From contig NW_022204786.1 of the NCBI RefSeq assembly GCF_008831285.2, positions 1-36,351 on the forward strand: 36,351 bases of DNA. Direction: 5' to 3'. Position numbers and translations under genes: made by a program. Below, piece by piece: positions 30,457 through 36,351 of this stretch. Numbering within the stretch: position 1 is the first letter of the stretch; every line of letters starts with the position of its first letter. This DNA is from Nymphaea colorata (Eukaryota > Streptophyta > Magnoliopsida > Nymphaeales > Nymphaeaceae). The notes below the pieces were generated by a model. That model searched no databases. It had not been told where the DNA came from and saw only the letters and a program-made list of their open reading frames with translations.

Positions 30457-32354
30457 ATGGCCGAAGAACCCAAAGAGGGATAACTATCCCAACAGCAAAA
30501 ATACTTCTTGTGCTTCTAGTGCTGCTTCTGGGCTTTCCAGCTGGTGGTGGTGGCGCTCGGACTGGCAGTCATGGGCGAAGTTATCGTTGCCTACAACAGC
30601 TCCAAGGCAGTGCTCGCCTCCAACCAATATCAGCACGCGCAGGAGACGGTTTGGCTGTGGCAGCAGGGTAAAGATCGTCCGATCAAGGCTACATCATCGA
30701 CATCCGTGTGGAGAACACCAACAATTGTCCTCAGGGATACTCGCCTCTGATCTCCTACAGCTGGCCGGGCACGTCTGCCGGCTGCTACTGCACCTCTGGA
30801 GCCAACGGCTACAGCTTCGATTTTGTGCTGCTGGTAGGCGTAGAGTAACGTAGGGACAGTGCTCGAGCAGCCTCATCTCGATGGGATGCCAAGTGGTCGA
30901 TGCCATGGCAGCTGAGACTCTCAACATGTGGAAAGGTACCAGTCTCCTCTGCTACAAGCGCGCAAAATCGATGAACTTCTACAACTCAATAATGACTGCT
31001 GCTCCTTCCGGCGGAACATCCCCCAACATGTCGGTCTGCGCTGCCAACTCCTCCTACCAGGTTTACACGCTTCCGGGGGTGAACTGTCCCCTTACCGCTG
31101 TTTCCAATGCCTCTCTGGGAAGCACTGGGACCAAGCTGACCATGGATGCCGTCAATAACTACTTCCTCAACTTCGCAGCTGAAACCGGATATCCAATCGC
31201 CGACATCAAACTGACAGAGTATCAGTTCTGCGAGTTCTACAACCAAACCAACATTTCCCCCAACAAGGAGGGAACATACATCCTCGAACAGCAGCCACTC
31301 ACCAAGCCCTGTCCCACCACCGATCCCCGCATGATCCCCATCGACCAGCTCGACGAGGAGGACTTCTACACCAACAACTCCAGTAGCGAATTCCCTATTT
31401 AGGAGTCTACGACCTGATTACTTCGCTGCCAGCATATCCAAGCCATCGGTGGACTACAAGTATCAGCTGGGATACATCCCCTATCCCTCCTGGACCTACC
31501 AGTGCCGAAGCACTCCTCCCTACGACCTCAACTCTGCCACCACCCACCTGCAGTTCAAGAGCGTGTCTGCGGCGCTCTCCACTGCGGCATCCGTGACCGT
31601 CCCCTGCATGCTGGTGCTCGTGCTGCTCTTCCGCCTCTACTTCATCGTGCGCCACGTCATCGACCTCAAGTCCAGACGGACCTACAACGCGCTCATGCTC
31701 ACTGAGGAGGAAATCGTGGAGCAGATGCCCAACCTCGACATCAAGAAGTCCCACCGCAAGGAAACTTTCCTCTTCCTGCTCGAAGCGGTTCTGCTGCTGG
31801 GAACCTTCGCCAGCATGGTGTATGCGGTGGTGACTTCCACCAGTGAGAGCACGTGGATCAAGGCAGTGGTGAGGTACCAGTGCACTGACAGCTATCTGCA
31901 GAATATCCTGCTCTACTACGAGTACATGATCGACCAGGCTGCAACCACGCTGCTGACTGGCTGCTTCATCTGGGCGTTCCTCTTCATCGCTCACGTTGTC
32001 TTCTTCGCCACCAGGAACAAGATAGGCGACCTTTACACCAAAAAGGAGCCTGTCCCTGAAGCATCTTCAGTTTCAAACGAACAATTGCCGATCGATGTGC
32101 TGTAGAAGGAGGGACAGCTCTAGGGCATCAACATGCAGGACTCTTCCGAGCTGGTCATCAACAAGGAGGCGGCCAGCGAGCTCAAGATCTACGACGCCGA
32201 CTACCTGATGGGCGAAAACGGAGGAGAGACCAAGGACTACTTCTACAACCCCCTCGAGCGCGAAGCCAGCATCAACGTCGTCAAGAAGAAAAAGAAGAAG
32301 AAAGCCCTGCCCGGAAAGAAGAAGCGCAACCTCTTCAAGGACGACGAACAGTGA
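30457..32354 (+). CDS. Multispan membrane protein with Cys-rich ectodomain (~612 aa)
   Basis: ATG 30457 to TGA 32352-32354. Three 20-nt introns (30668-30687, 30834-30853, 31383-31402) and one missing base near 31413-31418. Order: hydrophobic N-terminal segment (FWAFQLVVVALGLAVMGEVI), a ~270-residue ectodomain with many Cys and N-glycosylation sequons (NSS, NMS, NAS, NQT, NIS), then three more membrane segments (SVTVPCMLVLVLLFRLYFIV; FLFLLEAVLLLGTFASMVYA; LLTGCFIWAFLFIAHVVFFA), and a hydrophilic Lys-rich tail. Probably a surface or ciliary-membrane protein. I do not recognise the family; no channel signature is obvious. UAR codons in the cytosolic tail read as Glu. Confidence 0.75.
30668..30687 (+). 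other. 20-nt intron 1 of membrane protein gene
   Basis: GTAAAGATCGTCCGATCAAG; removal joins WLWQQ to GYIIDIRVENT in frame. Confidence 0.85.
30834..30853 (+). other. 20-nt intron 2 of membrane protein gene
   Basis: GTAGGCGTAGAGTAACGTAG; removal joins FDFVLL to GQCSSSLISMG in frame. Confidence 0.85.
31383..31402 (+). other. 20-nt intron 3 of membrane protein gene
   Basis: GTAGCGAATTCCCTATTTAG; removal gives NNSRVYDL, and one missing base then leads to DYFAASISKPSVDYKYQLGY. Confidence 0.75.
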
Positions 32355-32400
32355 TTAACAAATCTCCTTTTCATCATCAGTCATATCATCATCAGCTCCA

Positions 32401-32940
32401 TCAGTCCTCGAAGTCATCGTCATAGTCGAAGTCGAAATCGTCCTCTTCGTCGACGTTTTCGATGCCTGACTTGTTCTCGCCCACCAGGCCGCTCTTGAGT
32501 CTTTCGATAAGTTCTGCCTCGAAGATGCGTTACTTTCTATTTGTGCTTCGTCGATGACTTTGGGGATGAAGAAGTGGTAGTGCTTCTTCTTGAGGTAGTC
32601 CAGCGCCTCCTTCGTGGTCGTCTCCTTCTTCAGCTTCTTTATCTTCATCTTGTGGTGATACAGCTTGTCGCTCTACGGGTCGCGATACTCCAGGACTGCC
32701 TCGACGGATGCTTACTGATGCAGGGAGGACTGAAGTCCAGTGCGAATTTCTACGGGATGAATCCCTTGGGAGGAGCCGACTTGCCCTTGTTCGCGTCTTT
32801 TTTGGCGGCTGGCTTCTACTTTTAGTCCCTATGTGGGGGAGGAGCTACTCGAGCTTGAGGGAGGAGAAGTAGTTGGGCTTGGCGGGAGCAGCTGCCGGCT
32901 TGGATGCCCCGAAGCCCCCCATGCCCTTCAGAAACTGCAT
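32401..32940 (-). CDS. CEP19: CEP19-like centrosomal/basal-body protein (~173 aa, two frame breaks)
   Basis: ATG 32940 to TGA 32403-32401, with a 20-nt intron at 32514-32533 and missing bases near 32818-32826 and 32719-32727. After a short Gly/Ala/Lys-rich N-terminus, it shows the CEP19 pattern: FALDFSPP, then VEAVLEYRDPESDKLYHHKM, a helical part with YLKKKHYHFFIPKVIDEAQI and EKLIERLKSGL, and an acidic end (DFDFDYDDDFED) like the D-x-F-x-Y-D tail of CEP19. CEP19 works at the mother centriole/basal body in ciliogenesis with RABL2. Length matches human CEP19 (163). Similarity was judged by eye. Confidence 0.6.
32514..32533 (-). other. 20-nt spliceosomal intron in CEP19-like gene
   Basis: Minus strand GTAACGCATCTTCGAGGCAG; removal joins IDEAQIE to KLIERLKSG. 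Confidence 0.82.
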
Positions 32941-33211
32941 AACTATCAATCGATTATAAGAAGGAACGTTCGCAAAAGTGGAATGAGGGGAAGATGAAGA
33001 TGAGCTACCGTCGATGTGGTGGCAGCAAACGCCTATCTTACTGCAAACTACAGCTGCAAAGGACTAAATTTACTTGTTGTAAGCTAAAACTGTATTATTT
33101 TGAATTCCGATGAGGATAGGCAAAGACGCAAATCATGCCGATGCTGAGGTGGTGCTTTTGAGGCGATGGGAGGGAGCTTGGTGGTGTTTCTGCGGCATTA
33201 GCATTATTGGT

Positions 33212-33220
33212 GATATAGTA
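33212..33220 (+). promoter_or_regulatory. GATATAGTA box upstream of the syntaxin gene
   Basis: Variant of the GATATAATA element, ending 7 nt before the ATG at 33228. Confidence 0.35.
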
Positions 33221-33227
33221 ATACTCC

Positions 33228-34072
33228 ATGGACGATGACTTGAAGAGGGGACTGCTGGGGAAGCGGGGCGCCGGCTTCGACAAGCTCTACGAGGACTGCC
33301 TGGTCCGCATCCAGCGCATCAAGCAGAAGAACGATCTCATCCAGAAACAGATCGGCACCGACATCGAGGACTCCATCCGCACCGAAGTCAACAACCAGCG
33401 CATCTTCCTAGAAGTAATGCTGTCCCCACCTCAGAAAGAAATCAACGAGCTCAAGGCCCTCATGTCGCAGATCGAAGCCAAGTATCGCGACCCCGAGTCC
33501 AAGAACCGCCTCAAGGGGCTCAAGACTGACGCGCAGAAGCAGATCGAGCGCAACAAGATCATCCTGAAGGACCTCATCAACAAGTAGCTGTGGTTGGACG
33601 CAGGTCGTTCGCAGCCAGGTCCATTGGTCACCAGCACGAGGAGGAAAACACCGACAGCTATATGTTGGGAGGACGCATCAACTATAACCACCTCGACGAA
33701 CAGCCCGCAGCGCCCCCCCAAGACCACAAGGAGTCACTCCTGACGGACCAGGAGATAGAAATCGACTACGAGTTGTAGCGCAAGATAATGCTGGAGAAGA
33801 ACGAAATCATAAACGAGGTGGAGCAGTCCACGCTCCGCATCAACGAAATCATGAACGACATGGGAGTCATGGTGGACGAGCAGGGCGAACAGCTCGACGT
33901 CATCTCCGAAGAACTCATGAAGACCACCAAGAACATGGCCGACACCAACAACAACCTCGAAGAGGCCAGCTCCCTCCAGAAAAAGTCACGCCGCAAGTAC
34001 GTCTTCCTGGTGGCGCTGCTCGTCCTCATCATAATCGTGGTGGCTGGCGTGATCTATATCAGCGTCGGCTGA
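33228..34072 (+). CDS. Syntaxin-like Qa-SNARE (274 aa)
   Basis: ATG 33228, 20-nt intron 33584-33603, TGA 34070-34072. N-terminal helices precede a linker (DEQPAAPPQDHKESLL). The SNARE motif includes INEIMNDMGVMVDEQGEQLD, whose EQGEQLD segment carries the zero-layer Gln as in Qa syntaxins. A C-terminal anchor follows (YVFLVALLVLIIIVVAGVIY) with basic residues before it (KKSRRK). Function: target-membrane SNARE in vesicle fusion; the compartment cannot be assigned. An in-frame TAG (YEL-Glu-RKIM) just before the motif is read as Glu. No frame break. Confidence 0.88.
33584..33603 (+). other. 20-nt spliceosomal intron in syntaxin gene
   Basis: GTAGCTGTGGTTGGACGCAG; removal joins KDLINK to SFAARSIGHQHEEE. 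Confidence 0.88.
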
Positions 34073-34165
34073 ATATATAAATCTGACCTCTCCTGACCGT
34101 CGTATTACAACAGCAGATTTGGCCGTATTTGAACAAAACTCCAAATTCTTTTATATATCATTAAC

Positions 34166-35616
34166 ATGGACATCGAGCCAGAACAGTACGCAGACGAATA
34201 CCGCATTCACTCCCTCCTCGGAGAGGGCGGACAAGCCAAGTAGCTGCTCTTTTACTTAGTGTCTACCTGGGGACCAGGGACGGCCAATCCTACGCACTCA
34301 AGGTCTATGCCAGCGGGGCCACCAAGGAGGCCGCCTACAGGGTGGAGGCTGAACTGCTTGCCAAAGTGAAGCACCCCACCTCATCAACATGATCGACCAC
34401 CGTCCGCAAGCCAAGATCAAGCTGGCCAACAGACCCTAGGAGAGGAGGCCTTTGATCGTGCTAGAACTCGCAGAAGGAGGAGAGCTGTTTGACTATATCT
34501 CCAAGACGGGAAACTTCTCCTCCGAGCTGGCGAGGACCTACCTCAAGCAGCTGCTGTCCGCTATCTCTTACCTCGCCGATGTGGGCATCACCCACCGGGA
34601 CCTCAAGCCCGAAAACATACTCTTCGACCGCAACTTCAACCTCAAAGTTTCAGACTTCGGACTGGCTCGCGACGCGAGGGGAGACCAGGGAAACGGACAG
34701 TTAACTTCGCGCGTGGGAACTGAAGGCTACCGGGCGCCAGAGGTGGAGGGCGGCTGCTACGAAGGACTGAAAGCCGACCTGTTTGCGTTGGGTGTCATCC
34801 TCTTCATCATGTACAAGGGAACACCGCCCTTCCTAGGCACTCGCTCCCACGACCGCATCTATCGCCTTATTCGGGAGCGCCGCTATGCTCAGTTTTGGCA
34901 GCTCCACTAGAAGGGAAGAGAGCCTGACTTTTTCTCAGATCCTTTCAAGCGGCTCATCAACAGCTTCCTCAGCGCAGAGCCTGACCGCAGGCCCACTTTC
35001 GAAGCGCTTGAGGAGGACGACTGGATGGGCGGCTCCACTCTCTCCCCTCAGCAGCTCATCAGCGAAATGACTGCTAGGGCAAACAAGATCGGAAAGACCA
35101 TCTCCAAGCGTAACCTAGTTGTGATTTAGCCAGCATCGAGTATAAATGCAATTAGGAGGGGTATCGCGGAAGCATTGACTTTGAAGACTAGGAAACCACC
35201 CAAGAGGAAGTGTTTACTCACTGCTACGTTAACAGCCACATTAAGACCGATAGCCTTCCCGTTCTGGAGAGTCCCACCGCTCTCTATTTGGGAAGCGACG
35301 CCAACTTTGTGGTTGGGTGGCTCAACAGCTTCCTCTACCAGCAGCGCAGGACAACGCCTCCTTCCTCCCAGACTACGTGGAGGAGCTGACTTTCGTCAGA
35401 TATGCTGTGGACTACAACCACGGCAAGGCCGAGCTGGAAGTGAAGCTTGACTTTGAAGTGGAGCACGAGGACTAAGTTCAATTTGTGCTGGTGGGAGCAC
35501 TGCACAGGTCCCCCAAGGGCCTAGTGGGGGTGGAGTGGGCAAAGAAGGAGGGGAACAGCTATCTGCTGGCAGCCATAAAGACTCAGCTTAGCCAATCGCT
35601 GCTCAGTCTTGCCTGA
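34166..35616 (+). CDS. Serine/threonine protein kinase, CAMK-like (~470 aa, two frame breaks)
   Basis: ATG 34166; introns 34240-34259 and 35110-35129; TGA 35614-35616. Splicing intron 1 completes the glycine loop GEGGQANVYLG. Then YALKVY (catalytic Lys), ELAEGGELFDYI (hinge), HRDLKPENILF (catalytic loop), KVSDFGLA (DFG), GTEGYRAPE (activation-loop end), DLFALGVILFIMYKGTPPF, and EPDRRPTFEAL. All catalytic residues are present, so it is probably active; the hinge and FWQLHEKGRE insert resemble ciliate CAMK-type kinases. The C-terminal ~150 residues (LTFVRYAVDYNHGKAELEVK) resemble no domain I can name. Single missing bases near 34375-34380 and 35336-35350. Confidence 0.85.
34240..34259 (+). other. 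20-nt intron 1 of kinase gene
   Basis: GTAGCTGCTCTTTTACTTAG; removal turns GGQA...VYLG into a complete glycine-rich loop. Confidence 0.88.
35110..35129 (+). other. 20-nt intron 2 of kinase gene
   Basis: GTAACCTAGTTGTGATTTAG; removal joins KTISK to PSIEYKCNEEGYRGS and carries the frame into the C-terminal region. Confidence 0.8.
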
Positions 35617-35657
35617 TTTTTAGTATTATCTCCTTCTCACTTCATTCGAATACACTA

Positions 35658-36293
35658 TCACGATGACTAAATCCACTTGCGGATTGAACTTGCCATCTTC
35701 TCCAGCTGTCTCTCGTCGCTTTCGAACTCCAAGGACCCCTCAACCGTGAACCCCCCTCCCAGCCAGTCCTCGTGGAGCGAGTGAATCTTCTGCAGGTAGT
35801 CGAGGCCAACTCCATGCTCCTCTTTCCGCCCGCGTTTCTGCATGCGCTGGAGGCAGACCTAGGGGAGCGTGCGCAGGTAGATAGGGCGGTGGACCAGCTG
35901 CAGGTCAGCCAGCCGCCCTAAGTCTTCGAACACTCGCAGATACATCTCATACTCCATGGGAGTGAGCTGCTCTTCTTCCCGGAGGAGCCGGGCAAAGATG
36001 GCGCGGTCGGCTGCGATGCTGCGCTAGGTGAATAGGAGGCCGGTTTGGGGAGCGCGGACCATGCGGAAGAGCTGATTCATGCGGGTGAGCAAGGCGTAGG
36101 TCTGGAAGGAGTAGGCCCACCGCTTGGAGTCCTTGTAGTAGGCATCGAGGATGTTGTGGGAGCCTATGCGCTGCCATTCGCCGATCGGTTCGGGAGAGAC
36201 TGTCATGGTGGGAATGTGGGAACGTAGGAGCTGAAGGAGGGTGGATTTACCGCTTCCGATGTTACCTTCGATCGAGTATACAATTTTGCTCAT
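35658..36293 (-). CDS. dNK: Deoxynucleoside kinase (211 aa)
   Basis: Uninterrupted from ATG 36293 to TGA 35660-35658. Deoxynucleoside kinase family (dNTP salvage: phosphorylates deoxynucleosides with ATP): P-loop IEGNIGSGKST, EPIGEW, then FT[UAG]RSIAADRAIF, where the family has the catalytic-site E-R-S, PIYLRTLP[UAG]VCLQRM, where the family has P-E-V, and the LID/arginine segment KRGRKEEHGVGLDYLQ with HEDWL. Both UAG positions are conserved Glu in the family, a key proof of the code. A second in-frame ATG lies upstream (36311) within AT-rich leader; 36293 is preferred because TATAATT directly precedes it. The gene converges on the kinase with 41 bp between stops. Confidence 0.9.
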
Positions 36294-36351
36294 AATTATA
36301 AAAAATAGCATAAATAAATATATTAAGAAGAGGAAAAAAAAGGAAAAAATG

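Noticed and set aside
1-36351. Reading TAA/TAG as glutamine (Tetrahymena/Paramecium code) or as tyrosine (Mesodinium code)
   Set aside because: Gln and Tyr do not fit the invariant Glu sites in glutathione synthetase, deoxynucleoside kinase and the ATPase Walker B, nor the repeat in which TAG alternates with GAG.
36294-36351. Possible telomere or chromosome end
   Set aside because: No C4A2/G4T2-type repeats at either end of the window.
1-36351. CRISPR array, rRNA or prokaryotic operon
   Set aside because: None visible; tiny GT-AG introns and eukaryotic gene families make the DNA eukaryotic nuclear.

Overview
This window is ciliate-like nuclear DNA that reads correctly only if TAA and TAG are sense codons and TGA is the sole stop. 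Homology at several conserved positions shows that UAA/UAG mean glutamate rather than the commoner ciliate glutamine. Examples are ILM[UAG]KI and FG[UAA]D in glutathione synthetases, [UAG]RS and P[UAG]V in a deoxynucleoside kinase, VD[UAA]YD in an AAA-ATPase-like protein, and GAG/TAG alternation at one position of a tandem repeat. UAR=Glu with UGA stop is the peritrich nuclear code (NCBI table 30), so a peritrich ciliate (Vorticella/Carchesium/Epistylis relatives) is the best guess. No telomere or rRNA is visible to test this.

The region is gene-dense. About 25 protein genes and one tRNA-Thr sit on both strands, with convergent neighbours as close as 20-50 bp. Spliceosomal introns are tiny: twelve can be placed, each exactly 20 nt, GT...AG, mostly GTA...AG. 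Many start codons have an AT-rich TATAAT-like box just upstream.

Layout: 0.2-2.9 kb, two coiled-coil proteins, the first with an AIR9-like N-terminus. 3.0-4.8 kb, an unrecognised 589-residue protein. 4.9-10.6 kb, a visibly AT-rich block with two convergent AAA-ATPase-like paralogues (only the first keeps a PD-(D/E)XK nuclease domain) flanking a small unknown gene. 10.7-15.1 kb, three tandem glutathione synthetase paralogues, the first canonical and the other two progressively altered in the substrate pocket. 15.4 kb, tRNA-Thr(AGU). 15.8-17.1 kb, a MORN protein. 17.1-19.0 kb, RMC1 (Rab7 GEF regulator). 19.9-22.9 kb, two small unknown proteins and a TauE/SafE-type permease. 22.9-25.3 kb, an LRR/coiled-coil protein and a C2H2 zinc finger. 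25.9-28.5 kb, a disordered protein and a coiled-coil protein ending in a jacalin-like domain. 28.6-30.4 kb, Pam18/TIM14 and an RRM-like protein with KPAEHK repeats. 30.5-36.3 kb, a multispan membrane protein, a CEP19-like protein, a syntaxin, a protein kinase and a deoxynucleoside kinase.

Together these are ordinary eukaryotic housekeeping and cilium/membrane-traffic genes with two accessory blocks (the AAA-ATPase pair and the synthetase array). About 30 single-base frame breaks, mostly missing bases in short homopolymers, interrupt otherwise well conserved reading frames, mostly right of 13.7 kb. They look more like assembly indels than pseudogenes, but reads are needed to decide. All coordinates below were worked out by hand from the sequence.
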